Assembly (NCBI GenBank): GCA_902778625.1
Contig: CACYYM010000017.1
Span: 62,001-126,000, forward strand
DNA: 64,000 nucleotides
Source of the DNA: an uncultured Bacteroidales bacterium
GTDB lineage: Bacteria; Bacteroidota; Bacteroidia; Bacteroidales; Bacteroidaceae
Reading direction: 5' to 3'
Part shown: in pieces, positions 49,919-60,700 of the stretch
Numbering within the stretch: position 1 is the stretch's first letter
Layout of the letters: every line of letters starts with the position of its first letter
Notes under the pieces: model-generated
Told to the model about the DNA's origin: nothing
What the model saw: only the letters and a program-made list of their open reading frames with translations
The model's database searches: none
Translations under genes and position numbers: made by a program

Positions 49919-52420
49919 ATGAGGAAGTATGCATTGACATTGTTGCCGCTTGGAGTGACTTCTGCTATGGCGCAGAAGCCGAACATCCTTGTCATCATCG
50001 CTGACGACATGGGACGATGCGAATTGGGCTGTTATGGAGGACAGAACCTTGCTACGCCCAATATCGACCGAGTGGCCAGCGAAGGTATGCTTATGACCAA
50101 CAACTTTGCTTCGATGGCAATGAGTGTGCCGATTCGTGCCTCAATGTATACAGGTCTTTATCCCGCCCATCATGGTTCTTTCTTGAATCATAAAGCCACA
50201 TATTCCAGAGTGAAGAGTGTGACGCACTACCTCTCCGACCTCGGCTATCGTGTGGGCAGAGCAGGAAAAGACCATCCAGTGAACCAGCCCAAGGTGTATG
50301 GCTTCGAGAAGATACCTGGCTTTGTGGTAGGATGCACAGTCTCGCATCCTAAGAAGTCCACGCCCGAAGGCATTCTCGAGTTTATGCAGCGCGACAGCAG
50401 TCAGCCCTTCTGCCTCTTCGTTTGCAGCATTAACAGCCACATGCCTTGGGATGCTGGTGACCCGACGGAGTTCAATCCTTCAGACATCAAGCTGCCGCCC
50501 AATTGTGTGGATAACGCTAAGACACGCGAAGATTTCTGCAACTATCTGGCCGAGATACGTCTTTTCGACGACGAAGTAGGCATGACGATGTCTGCTTTGA
50601 AACAAGCCGGAGCAGACGAGAACACACTTGTGATTGTGCTTAGCGAGCAAGGCCCTCAGATGCCTTTTGCCAAGTGGACGTGCTTTCGCTACGGGCAGTC
50701 GAGTGCAATGATTGTTCGATATCCTGGGAAAGTAGCAGCCGGAAGCGTCAGCGACGCACTTGTTCAGTACGAAGACATCCTGCCAACCCTTATCGAAGCA
50801 GCAGGAGGAGAACCTGTGGAAGGCCTTGATGGCATCAGCCAGCTTGATGTGTTCTTAGGGAAAGAAAGTGACAAACGCGAATGGGTATATGGCTTGCACA
50901 ACAATAATCCCGAGGGACCATCGTATCCTATCCGCAGCATACAGGACAAAAGATACAAGCTCATCGAGAACCTCTTGCCGGATAGCTCCTATTATGAGAA
51001 GCACATGATGAAGGAGGGAGACAACATGTGGACGTCTTGGTTGCAGACAGCACAGACGAACGACTGGGCCAATTGGCTTGTCAACAAGTTTGTCCATCGT
51101 CCTGCAATCGAGTTTTACGACCACGAGACAGACCCATGGGAACTCAACAACCTTGCAGACGTTCCTGAACACAAAGAGCGGATAGAGATGATGCATCAGG
51201 AATTGCATCGATGGATGGAAGAGCAAGGCGACAGAGGCGTGCTGATGGACACGAAGAATCCAGAAGATGCGTCGCTGAAGACGCCACAGCCTGTCAGCTC
51301 CTATGAAGAGTTTAATGCCATTCGCGAGGATTTGACAAATAACTATTATCTTGCTTGCGACATAGAGATACCCGAAGGGGAAGAGTGGGTACCTATCGGA
51401 GCGTCGGACAAAGACGATGGCGACCCTGCACGTTTCGCCGGCATCTTGGACGGCAGAGGACACACCATAAAAGGCCTCAAGATAAAGAACGGCACAGCCT
51501 TCAAGGGGTTGTTCGGACGAATGGAACATGCTACGATAAGGAACCTGATTCTCGAAGACGTGGACATCACAGGCAAAGCTCCGACGGGAGGCATCACCGG
51601 AGCTATGATAGGAGCTTGCACGGTGGAACGGGTTGCTGTGACAGGCAAGATTACAGGCGACAGCGAAGTGGGCGGTTTGGCAGGCCGGGTGGCGCGAGAC
51701 GGCACGAATACCGAATACAATACTATCCACGATTGCTATGTGGTGGCTGACGTAAAAGCCACAAAACTCAGCACAGACATGAATGCTCCCTCTTGTGCAG
51801 GAGGCATCGTGGGATTCATACATTCCAACAACGGCGCGTCAGTCGCTAAGCTTGACATCGCCCGAACCTATTTCGCAGGCAATGTCTCCACCAGTCAGAA
51901 CAGCCACAAATCCGGCTGCGCAGCAGGTGTGATAGGCTTCACAGACAACAATCGGAATGTCCGCTTGCAGGATGTTCTGGTCCTTGCAAACAGCATAACG
52001 GGAGCAACGCCTAACTATTATTATTCCCGTCGCCTGCCTGCTGCGCCCGACAACGTCATAGAATATATGTCCGGGCTGTATGTCAGGAAAGGAATTCGGC
52101 TGACGTATTATGACGACAAAGGTGTAGGCGGGCAGATTCCCGAAGGCACCATTCGCGAGATGAGCGATGGTGTATTCCGCTCGAAAAGCTTCTACACCAG
52201 AACGCTAAAGTGGGATTTCGACAACATCTGGACGATTAAAGAAGGAGAATACCCCGTTTTCAAACTCGACACAGCAGACGGTTTGACTCCGATTAGAACG
52301 GATAAGAGTTCCTCCAGCCTGAAAATAGGGGGTATCTATGACTTGCAGGGCCGCTTCCTGAACTCGTTCAGTTTGCCGGGACTGTATGTCGCAAACGGGA
52401 AAAAGGTGAGTATAAAGTAA
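49919..52420 (+). CDS. Secreted S-type sulfatase fused to GLUG repeats
   Basis: 833 residues. Signal peptide 1-18. The sulfatase part (residues 20-455) has 'NILVIIADDMGRCELGCYGG', the active site 'MSVPIRASMYTGLYP' with Ser69 as formylglycine precursor (S-V-P-I-R, Ile in place of the common Ser/Ala), and 'GKDHP'. The second part (about 460-790) is GLUG-like: 'YYLACDIEIPEGEEWVPIG', 'FAGILDGRGHTIKGLKI', 'FKGLFGRMEHATIRNLIL', 'VGGLAGRVA'. The tail 'YDLQGRFLNSFSLPGLYVANGKKVSIK' (in two parts) is the shared secretion tail. The GLUG beta-helix could bind glycan or anchor the enzyme. The catalytic half is closely similar to the sulfatase at 61297. Confidence 0.9.
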   Translation: MRKYALTLLPLGVTSAMAQKPNILVIIADDMGRCELGCYGGQNLATPNIDRVASEGMLMTNNFASMAMSVPIRASMYTGLYPAHHGSFLNHKATYSRVKSVTHYLSDLGYRVGRAGKDHPVNQPKVYGFEKIPGFVVGCTVSHPKKSTPEGILEFMQRDSSQPFCLFVCSINSHMPWDAGDPTEFNPSDIKLPPNCVDNAKTREDFCNYLAEIRLFDDEVGMTMSALKQAGADENTLVIVLSEQGPQMPFAKWTCFRYGQSSAMIVRYPGKVAAGSVSDALVQYEDILPTLIEAAGGEPVEGLDGISQLDVFLGKESDKREWVYGLHNNNPEGPSYPIRSIQDKRYKLIENLLPDSSYYEKHMMKEGDNMWTSWLQTAQTNDWANWLVNKFVHRPAIEFYDHETDPWELNNLADVPEHKERIEMMHQELHRWMEEQGDRGVLMDTKNPEDASLKTPQPVSSYEEFNAIREDLTNNYYLACDIEIPEGEEWVPIGASDKDDGDPARFAGILDGRGHTIKGLKIKNGTAFKGLFGRMEHATIRNLILEDVDITGKAPTGGITGAMIGACTVERVAVTGKITGDSEVGGLAGRVARDGTNTEYNTIHDCYVVADVKATKLSTDMNAPSCAGGIVGFIHSNNGASVAKLDIARTYFAGNVSTSQNSHKSGCAAGVIGFTDNNRNVRLQDVLVLANSITGATPNYYYSRRLPAAPDNVIEYMSGLYVRKGIRLTYYDDKGVGGQIPEGTIREMSDGVFRSKSFYTRTLKWDFDNIWTIKEGEYPVFKLDTADGLTPIRTDKSSSSLKIGGIYDLQGRFLNSFSLPGLYVANGKKVSIK

Positions 52421-52465
52421 TTGAATGAAATTTAATAAGTTGCAAATATATGTGGGACCTTGGAA

Positions 52466-52553
52466 AACTTGGCACGTTAAGTTGCTCAACTTGGCACGTT
52501 AAGTTGCTCAACTTGGCACGTTAAGTTGCTCAACTTGGCACGTTAAGTTTTCT
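52466..52553. repeat. Four tandem 22-bp units of the CACGTTAAGTT family
   Basis: AACTTGGCACGTTAAGTTGCTC starting at 52466, 52488, 52510 and 52532, an exact 22-base period; a degenerate fifth unit follows. Confidence 0.95.
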
Positions 52554-52625
52554 CACCAAGCACATCAAGTTTCAAAACTAAACATAAATAGCCACTAAAA
52601 ATAACATTATTTTTCAATATAGACT

Positions 52626-55610
52626 ATGCGACACAAATATCAATGCGCCTTGACAGCCCTGCTTCCTTTGGTAGCTAATGCCCAAGGACAGACACAGCGT
52701 CCCAACATTATGCTCATTGTTGTTGACGACATGGGCTATTCCGACCTCGGATGCTTTGGCGGCGAAGTGGAGAGCCCTAACCTTGATGCGCTTGCCGCTT
52801 CGGGTATGCGCTTCACTCAGTTCTACAATTCCGGCCGCAGTTGTCCCTCGCGAGCCCAGCTCATGACGGGTCGCTATGCACAAACCGTAGGCATTACCGG
52901 CATGGGACAAAGCCTTTCGCGCGACTGCGTGACCATTCCCGAAGTGCTTCGCGAAGCTGGTTACCATACCGGAATGAGCGGCAAATGGCATCTCTCGCTC
53001 ACTAAAGGCATTGGCAACAAGGAAGACCAGATGAAGTGGCTTTCCCACCAAAGCACCTTCAACAACCGTCCCTTTGCTCCCATCGAGACCTATCCCTGCA
53101 ACCGAGGCTTCGACCAGCATTGGGGCACTATATGGGGCGTGACCGACCACTTCGACCCCTTCTCGCTTGTTCTTAACGAGGAGCCTATCTTCACGGAAAG
53201 CATTCCAGAGGACTTCTACTATGCCGATTTCGTGGCGGACAAAGCGATAGATATGATGGACGAAATGACCTCGGACGGCAAACCGTTCTTCATGTATGTC
53301 GCTTTTCAAGAGCCGCATTGGCCTCTTCATGCAAAGCCTCAGGACATCGCGAAGTACAAAGGCAAGTTCGACGACGGCTGGGATGCGCTTCGTGAGCGTC
53401 GCTACCAGCGTATGTTGGAACTCGGTCTCATCAATTCCGACGAGATGCCTGTTGCCACTAATGCTTCCGGACGAAAGTGGGAGGACGAGACCGACAAGGC
53501 TTTTCAGTCGGCAAACATGGAGGTGCATGCTGCCATGATAGATTGTGTGGACCAGAATATCGGTCGCATCATCGCGGAGCTGAAGCGTAGAGGCATCTTC
53601 GACAATACCCTCATCATCTTTACTTCCGACAATGGAGCCTCGTCTGAGAACTACACAATAGGCGATTTCGACCGTCACGACCGCACTCGCGACGGACAAA
53701 TGGTAGTGCGAAACTCTCCGACGCCAGGTGGTCAGCTCACCTACAACTATCTTCATACCGGTTGGGCTGGAGCAGTCAATGCGCCTTATCGATACTGGAA
53801 GACGACCCAGTTCCATGGCGGCACGGCAGCACCAACCATAGTTCATTGGCCCGCAGGAATGGCCGAGGAAAAGGAAGGAACGATTATGTCGCAGCCTTGC
53901 ACCTTCCTTGATGTGATGCCGACTTGTTTGGAACTTGCAGGCGCAACCTATCCTTCTTTCTATAACGGCAACAGTATCAAGCCGCTTTGCAACGAGGCTC
54001 GGAGCTTCGTGCCATTGCTTCAGGACAAGAATGGCTGGGACGATGAGCGCACTCTGTATTGGGAACACGAGAGAGGAAAAGCCATCCGCAAGGGAAACTG
54101 GCGGCTTACGGCCCTAGCCAATGGTGGCTGGCAACTCTTCGACCTCGCCCACGACCTCTCCGAGACCAATAATGTAGCAGCCGAACATCCCGAGAAAGTG
54201 CGCGAGATGAAGAACCTCTGGAACAATTGGGCCAAGAGTGTCGGTCTGAATGTCCCCGATGATATTCCTGAAACCAAGACCGAGCTCATCTTCCATTACC
54301 CTTTTGACGACAACACGGACGACGCTTCGCCTTCCAAGTACGTGCTTACTCCCAGTTCCAACGGCATTTCTTATGGTGCCGGAAAACTCGGTCGCGCACT
54401 CCACCTCAATGGTAATGCCCAGTATCTCGACTTGAATACAACAGGCATTTTCGACACGGGAACTACGCAGACCACCTTTTGCGCGTGGGTTTACGACGAG
54501 AATACTGCGGCTCCCAATGCCAGCAATCAAACAGAAGACGGCATTTATATTCGCGACGAAATCATTCTTGCTCAGAAAGATAATGCAGGCACGGGACGCA
54601 TCTATCTGTATGCCCGAGCAGAAGCTCCCGTTGGTGGCGGCACGCCTTCATTCTTCTACAACAGTTTCCTGAGCGGCAGTCAGCACCGTGCAAACGTGGG
54701 TTCCCTCCAGCCGGGCACTTGGCAACATGTCGCTATTGTTTGCGACCCGGTCAGCCAAAGCCTTACATATTTCATAAATGGAGAGCGCGACTGTACTGTT
54801 TCGACAGGTTCTTTCGAGACCTGTACCGGCGGTTTCCGCATCGGAGGACACAAGACGGGCAAGAGCTACTTCAAGGGTTATATCGATGATGCCTGGTTCT
54901 TCAAAGGTCTTCTCACGCCCGAACAGATTCGTCAGATTCGCGACAACACCTTCGACCCCACGCCTTATTATCCAGATAGCACTGGTGGCGACCCCACCGC
55001 AACCGACTGGCCTCTGAAAGACCACGCATATACCATCCGCAATTTCTCTGCCACACCTGCTTATATGGTTGATAATGTGGAGAGCGACAACCGCATAACT
55101 TGCGAAGGAAGCACAAGTGATGCGGCCTATTGGATATTCGAACCAACCGATAACGCCCAGTGCTATTATGTCCGCAACCTTGTGACGGGACGTTACATTC
55201 AAGGCTATACCAAGACTTCTGGACAGATGATCAGCATGGGTAATGAGAGCGTAGAGTATTACGTGGCAGCCCAAACAAACGAAGGCGGCAGGTATGGATT
55301 TGCCTGCACCTCAGTCACGCCACACGACTTCTCATCCGGCACCATCGGACTCAACCTGCGTGCCGAGAGCAATCAGGCAAACTGCTACGTGCAGACTTAT
55401 GCCGCTGCAGCCGGAACAAACCATCGTTCTTTCTGGACACTCGCCGTTGTGCCGGATGACATCATCACAGGAATAACCGATCTTCAAACTCAACAAAGAG
55501 TAAACAGCAAATCTTCAAATAGTAAATGGGTTGATCTGCAAGGTCGTTCCCTAAATGACATTCAATATCCAGGAATCTATATACGGAATGGCAAGAAAGT
55601 TGTTCATTGA
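52626..55610 (+). CDS. Secreted S-type sulfatase with LamG-like and ricin-like C-terminal domains
   Basis: 994 residues. Signal peptide 1-19. Sulfatase domain (20-545): 'NIMLIVVDDMGYSDLGCFGGE', the active site 'GRSCPSRAQLMTGRYA' with Ser72 as formylglycine precursor, 'GMSGKWHLS' and 'IIFTSDNGASS'. Residues about 555-770 are a LamG/concanavalin-like domain ('ELIFHYPFDDNTDDASPSKY', 'FIDDAWFFKGLLTPEQI'-type ending). Residues 790-945 are a ricin-like domain ('CYYVRNLVTGRYIQGY', 'NHRSFWTL') also present in the next gene. The end 'YPGIYIRNGKKVVH' is the shared tail. The extra domains probably hold the enzyme on its polymer substrate. Confidence 0.92.
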   Translation: MRHKYQCALTALLPLVANAQGQTQRPNIMLIVVDDMGYSDLGCFGGEVESPNLDALAASGMRFTQFYNSGRSCPSRAQLMTGRYAQTVGITGMGQSLSRDCVTIPEVLREAGYHTGMSGKWHLSLTKGIGNKEDQMKWLSHQSTFNNRPFAPIETYPCNRGFDQHWGTIWGVTDHFDPFSLVLNEEPIFTESIPEDFYYADFVADKAIDMMDEMTSDGKPFFMYVAFQEPHWPLHAKPQDIAKYKGKFDDGWDALRERRYQRMLELGLINSDEMPVATNASGRKWEDETDKAFQSANMEVHAAMIDCVDQNIGRIIAELKRRGIFDNTLIIFTSDNGASSENYTIGDFDRHDRTRDGQMVVRNSPTPGGQLTYNYLHTGWAGAVNAPYRYWKTTQFHGGTAAPTIVHWPAGMAEEKEGTIMSQPCTFLDVMPTCLELAGATYPSFYNGNSIKPLCNEARSFVPLLQDKNGWDDERTLYWEHERGKAIRKGNWRLTALANGGWQLFDLAHDLSETNNVAAEHPEKVREMKNLWNNWAKSVGLNVPDDIPETKTELIFHYPFDDNTDDASPSKYVLTPSSNGISYGAGKLGRALHLNGNAQYLDLNTTGIFDTGTTQTTFCAWVYDENTAAPNASNQTEDGIYIRDEIILAQKDNAGTGRIYLYARAEAPVGGGTPSFFYNSFLSGSQHRANVGSLQPGTWQHVAIVCDPVSQSLTYFINGERDCTVSTGSFETCTGGFRIGGHKTGKSYFKGYIDDAWFFKGLLTPEQIRQIRDNTFDPTPYYPDSTGGDPTATDWPLKDHAYTIRNFSATPAYMVDNVESDNRITCEGSTSDAAYWIFEPTDNAQCYYVRNLVTGRYIQGYTKTSGQMISMGNESVEYYVAAQTNEGGRYGFACTSVTPHDFSSGTIGLNLRAESNQANCYVQTYAAAAGTNHRSFWTLAVVPDDIITGITDLQTQQRVNSKSSNSKWVDLQGRSLNDIQYPGIYIRNGKKVVH

Positions 55611-55629
55611 CATGCACCAAACAACAAAT

Positions 55630-55700
55630 GATAAATAACCTCGTGTGGATTCTCTAAAATCCTCGTGTGGATTTATCGAAATCCTCGTGTGGATTTGCAA
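55630..55700. repeat. Tandem CCTCGTGTGGATTT units
   Basis: Three units of about 23-26 bases with core CCTCGTGTGGATT (near 55639, 55663, 55684), then an inverted CATCACGAG. A third sequence version of the intergenic repeats seen at 396-503 and 52466-52553. Confidence 0.85.
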
Positions 55701-55795
55701 AACATCACGAGAGGAAAAAGAAAGCATCAAGAATTTCCTATTTACTACATTCGGAATTAGCAAAACCTAAATAAATAACCTTTAATAACATCATT

Positions 55796-56473
55796 ATGAA
55801 GAGGACTTTACTTTTAATGCTGATGCCATTGCTGAGCTTGGCATCCGCCATGGGTCTCGAAATTAACGAGAACCTTTATTACACAATCTCCTCGCGTAAC
55901 AATCATGACGCTTACATGAAGGACACTGGGAAGGACGTCCTGCAATGCAACGTAGGATTGGACACCTATTCTTATTGGCGTTTCATTCCAACAGGAAATG
56001 CGGGCTGCTACTATGTTCAGAACCTCTACAGCAAACGTTACATCCAGGCTGTAGCAGAGTCTGCTAATGTGGCGGTAAACATGGGAACAGAACCTGTTGA
56101 GATTTTCATCATGTCTGCCCCAAGCGAAGGCACCGATTGCTTCGGCATGACGAGTTCCGACCACGTTAATCTTGCCTTCAACAGCTCTGCCTGCTTTGCC
56201 ATGAACTGGCACGAGGACAACAAGATAGTTCAATCGTATATGGCAGCGATAGGAACCAACCACAAGAGCTTCTGGTTCTTCCGTGAGGTTGAACCGCCAT
56301 CGTGCCTCATTGGCTCACATGAGTTCGAGCATGGTGTATGCAACATCTGCGGTGCCCTCGACCTCAATTATGTTGAGCAAGCAGAAGACGGATTCTATAA
56401 GATTAGCGACGGATACCAATTGGAATGGTTCTCTGCTATGGTAAATACCGGCAGGCGACATGCAAGGCATTGA
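55796..56473 (+). CDS. N-terminal fragment: signal peptide and ricin-like domain
   Basis: 225 residues. Signal peptide 1-20, then a ricin-like domain ('NLYYTISSRNNHDAYM', 'CYYVQNLYSKRYIQAV', 'NHKSFWFFREV') similar to that of the preceding sulfatase. After the 'GVCNICGALD' linker the first GLUG block begins ('ISDGYQLEWFSAMVNTG') and is cut off by the first frameshift, ending in a few unrelated residues. If translated it would be a secreted single-domain binding protein. Confidence 0.6.
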   Translation: MKRTLLLMLMPLLSLASAMGLEINENLYYTISSRNNHDAYMKDTGKDVLQCNVGLDTYSYWRFIPTGNAGCYYVQNLYSKRYIQAVAESANVAVNMGTEPVEIFIMSAPSEGTDCFGMTSSDHVNLAFNSSACFAMNWHEDNKIVQSYMAAIGTNHKSFWFFREVEPPSCLIGSHEFEHGVCNICGALDLNYVEQAEDGFYKISDGYQLEWFSAMVNTGRRHARH

Positions 56474-57791
56474 GCATACACCCATTGCAAAGAACGTTGA
56501 CCTGCGCTGGCGTGGCACGTTCGACGGACAGGGACACAGAATCAAGAACCTTGTCATCAATCGTCCGACAGAAAACATTCAGGGACTCTTCGGTTACTTG
56601 CGTGGCAATAACGACAGTAATACGCGCGTATGTAACCTTATTATAGATAAGAGTTGCTCCTTCACTGGGCATCATCAAGTGGGAGCCATTGCAGGTTGCA
56701 GCCAGGGCAATACGGGTCTCATCACCTTGGAGAACATCGTCAACGAGGCCAACGTGACGGCTGAGGGCGGCACAGATGCAGCTGCCCTGGTGGGCGGTCA
56801 GACAGGCAATGCTCCAACATGGCGCATTCGCAACATCGTCAATACAGGAGCCATCACCAGCACTGCCGCCGACGGCTATGCAGGCGTCGTTGCTGGTTAT
56901 TATGGAAATAATGCACAAAACCTCCAAGAGAACATCATCAACCTGGGTATCGTGACGGGCTTTGCCGGAAACCAATTGGGACGTCTCACGGGTACATTCA
57001 TAAATGTATTTGATATCAGTGGAACCGAAGGTGCTACACAAGGCTTGGACCACGACTTCACGACAGAAGACGTGGCAAACGGTCGCCTCTGCTATTACCT
57101 CAATGGCAACCAGTCGAACATCTCTTTCTATCAGACACTCGGACAAGATGCCTATCCCGTTCCGTTTGCAACGAGTCTGCAAGTCTATATGCAAGGCACT
57201 TTGCTTTGCGACGGCACTCCCGTCGGCGACGAGGGAACATATAGCAACTCAAACGAGGGCAGCGTTCTGCCTCCCCATACATTCGTTGATGGCGACTTTT
57301 ATTGCACTGTTTGTGGAGCTTTCAACGATAACTTCGTGACACCAGTGGATGGTGTGTTACACATGAGTACGCCACTTCAACTGCAATGGTTGGCTGAATA
57401 TGTTGCAGCCGGACACGAAAACCTTGAGGTTGTCATGGACAATGACATTGATATGGAGGGTGAGTTTTTTGCCGGAATAGGTTCGCTTGCCATTCCCTTC
57501 CTCGGACATTTCGACGGACAGTATCACACCATCAGCAACCTGGTGATGGATGGCGTAGACCACGACTGGTCGGGCTTCTTCAACTTTATCCGTGGCGGCT
57601 CTACTATCGAAAACTTGCGCCTCGACGAGAACTGCTATCTGACAGGCATGAAGGGGACTGCTCTCATTGGCGGTTGCGGCATGCAGGAAATGTGCTGCTG
57701 CGCAATCTGGGATTTGAGGGCACATCTGAAAGCCCCACTACATGTGCGGGTGCTGTATTGGGAGCAAACTTCCAGAGTATCGCAAAACTGA
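56460..57791 (+). CDS. Middle fragment: GLUG repeats in a shifted frame
   Basis: 443 residues from a nominal ATG at 56460. It continues the first GLUG block without a signal peptide ('GIEHTPIAKNVDLRWRGTFDGQGHRIKNL', 'IQGLFGYL') and holds the second ('ISTPLQLQWLAEYV'-type with 'FLGHFDGQYHTISNL'). After 57675 it runs out of frame. Unlikely to be made or exported on its own. Confidence 0.5.
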   Translation: MQGIEHTPIAKNVDLRWRGTFDGQGHRIKNLVINRPTENIQGLFGYLRGNNDSNTRVCNLIIDKSCSFTGHHQVGAIAGCSQGNTGLITLENIVNEANVTAEGGTDAAALVGGQTGNAPTWRIRNIVNTGAITSTAADGYAGVVAGYYGNNAQNLQENIINLGIVTGFAGNQLGRLTGTFINVFDISGTEGATQGLDHDFTTEDVANGRLCYYLNGNQSNISFYQTLGQDAYPVPFATSLQVYMQGTLLCDGTPVGDEGTYSNSNEGSVLPPHTFVDGDFYCTVCGAFNDNFVTPVDGVLHMSTPLQLQWLAEYVAAGHENLEVVMDNDIDMEGEFFAGIGSLAIPFLGHFDGQYHTISNLVMDGVDHDWSGFFNFIRGGSTIENLRLDENCYLTGMKGTALIGGCGMQEMCCCAIWDLRAHLKAPLHVRVLYWEQTSRVSQN

Positions 57792-60700
57792 CGGTTGAGA
57801 ACTGCTATAGCACAGGCACAATATCCGGTGGAGCTGAGAGTGCTGCCCTGATAGGTTGGCTTGGCAACAATGGTGCTGTCATCAGCAATTGCTGGACTTC
57901 TGCCACCGCTTCCGGCATCCAGGGCGAAGACAAATATGCTTTCCGTCACGACAACGCCATCGTCACCAACTGCTTCAGTATGTATGGCACTCAGGCACAA
58001 CGTATTGGAGACTTTGAACTTGAAAGCGGCTCGCTGTGCTATCGTCTCAATGGCGACCAAAGCGTCATCCGCTGGTTCCAGAATCTTGATAATGGTGAAG
58101 AAGTGGACGGCTTCCCCACTTTCATTCCTACTCACGGAACAGTTGTGGTGCAGGCAGAAATGCGTTGCGATGGCACATACGACGAGGAGACTGCTTATTT
58201 CTCCAATAGCGGTGAAGTGGTAATACCTCCTCATACATATAAAGATGGCTTCTGTCAGGTTTGCGCTGGAGAGGATCCGGACTATCCCTTCATTCGCATC
58301 TTTGCCAACGCCGACCACGATGCTGCAGGCGGCTATATCAACAATCAGAGTAATGACGGTTCTGGCCTTGCCATCAACAATAGCGTGGCAGAGCATTGGA
58401 ACCAGAAGTGGTTCGACTCCTACCAAGAACTGACAAACCTCGAGCCCGGTCTCTACAAGCTGCGTGTGCAGGGCCTCTCCCGCGTGAAAGCCTGGACGAA
58501 TACCGATTGCGTGGCTTATGAAGATGCAGAACTGAACCCCGACTATGTGCAGCTCTACCATAATAGTCAGTATTATGCCGAGGTCAAAGGCCTTCGCATT
58601 GGCAATCTCTTCATGGACATTGCCAAAGGCAGACAGGAGAAGGCAATAGGCAGCGGAGGTCAGGCTTACCACGAGGCGACGGGCTATTATGTTCCCAACT
58701 CCCTGGCAGCATGCCGCGACTACTTCAGTAAAGGACTCTATTGGAATGAACCTATTTACTTCGTAGTCCAGAGCCAACAGGATACAGTGAAAGTCGGCTT
58801 GGAGAACCGCATGTATCTTCAGGGCAACTGGACCGTTTGGGATACATGGCGACTGGAACGCGTAAGCGATACCGATGCAGCTGCAGAACTTATCAGCGCT
58901 CAACAAGGAAAGAACCTTCAGGAACTTGACCAGTTGGAAGCACAGACGCAATTGATTGAAGAATATCAAGAGGCTTGTGAAGCTCTTGAAAGTTATACTT
59001 CGCTAGAACAAGTCTTGGACATAGCGGACCAACTCTCGCGTCTGCCAGAACAAATCCGTCTTAGCCATTTGGCATATATTGACTATGCTGCAGCTGTTCA
59101 GGCCGTTGCCCTCGACCTTGAAAGTCGTGAGCAACTTAATGGCCAATATGCCGAGTTGCTTAATACCTATCTCAATGAAGACGAAGAAGAGGTTGATGGT
59201 CTGCCTAACGGTACATACAAGCATATCATCGACGCCAAAACCCTCTCTGTAGATGAATTGGCTGCTGAGACGGCCTTTGTTCAGGAACTGCTCAACCTTG
59301 CTATCAAGAATAGCATCACGGATGGTTCCGATCTGTCCAACCTTATCTATAATGCCGACTTCGCAGAAGATGGCAACTTCAAGGGATGGGAGGCAAAGAC
59401 AACTAAAACTGGTAATGGCTCGAACTTCTCTTCCCGCACCGGTTTCCTCGACATCTATCCCGTGAGTGCCAGCAAGAATACAGCATTCTATGTCTATCAG
59501 GATTTGGAGGAAGGTCTGCCTAATGGTCTCTACGAACTGATTGTTCCTGCATATCAGCGTACTGGCGACATCGGTCAGGGCGACCAGTCCGGTTGTGAAC
59601 TGGTGGCTGCCGACATCTTCATCAACGACTTCCATACGCCCGTTTGGAACCTCTACAAGTGCGCTCTTCCTTATGATGAGGCCATCAATGGCATAAACTG
59701 CCGCTACGATCCTTCTAACGACCCCGATGCTCCGCATAATGGCGAGGAGACACATTCCTACGACAGAGATACTGGTACAGGTTGGGTTCCCGATGGTCGC
59801 TATGCCATGAGTATTGCCTTCTCAGCCGATCGTTTCATCAACCATGCATACGCTATCGTTGATGACGGCACTTTGCGCGTTGGCATTCAGAACACTGGTA
59901 TGCCTTGGTACGAGGGAGGCGTGACAGCCTGGGGCAAGTTCCGTCTCATATATCGTGGGCAGAATCAGGATGCCATCCAAGCCATGATGGATAATTTCGG
60001 AGAGCATCTCGCAAACTTGCGTTTGGCACAGGAAGAGCAGAGCTTCTACATCAGCACAGCTATTCTGAATCGAATCTCCTCTCTCATCGATGAGGCAAAT
60101 GCAGAAAACAATACAGAAGCAAAGTTGGAACTCGCCAAGCAAATCAATGCAGAATTCAATGCCATCAACAGCAGTTATGCTGTATATAAGGATTTGAATG
60201 GATTGATGGAATACTGCTACAATCAGGGCGATGCTATTCTTGAAACAGACACAGACCTGAGCAATGCGTTGTATGAAAAGGGTGACGAAATTCAAGAACA
60301 TTTGCTAAGCGGCGACCTCACGGACGAAGAGGTGAAACAATACGAGACAGATATCAGAGATGATGTCTCGATTGGTGGTGGTTTCTATGTTCAAGGCGAT
60401 TTGCTGGATGCCGAAGGAAATGAAATAGCTTATGGTTCAATGAGCAATGTCTATCCGCTTCAGCGTCAAGATGACGGCACATATACTGGCATCTTCAAGA
60501 CTCAAAACCGTGCCAACCTCGTTCATGCTGATGCTCGCGCCGGCATCTATTTCACTCGTTTCGACCAGACCTTCAAGTCTAACCAGCAGTATAGAAGATT
60601 TGTCACGCCTCAGTACAACACCCATCCGCTCATAGCTGGCGCCGGTCAGGATTATCAGATGATAGGTGCAGAGATGCGTGTTACACTCAATCCAGAAGAC

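Noticed and set aside
52466..52553. Possible short CRISPR-like array of 22-bp repeats
   Set aside because: The units are head-to-tail with no spacers.
52614..54068. Minus-strand open frame (484 codons) opposite the sulfatase gene
   Set aside because: It mirrors a well-supported sulfatase domain and has no start signal or known motif.
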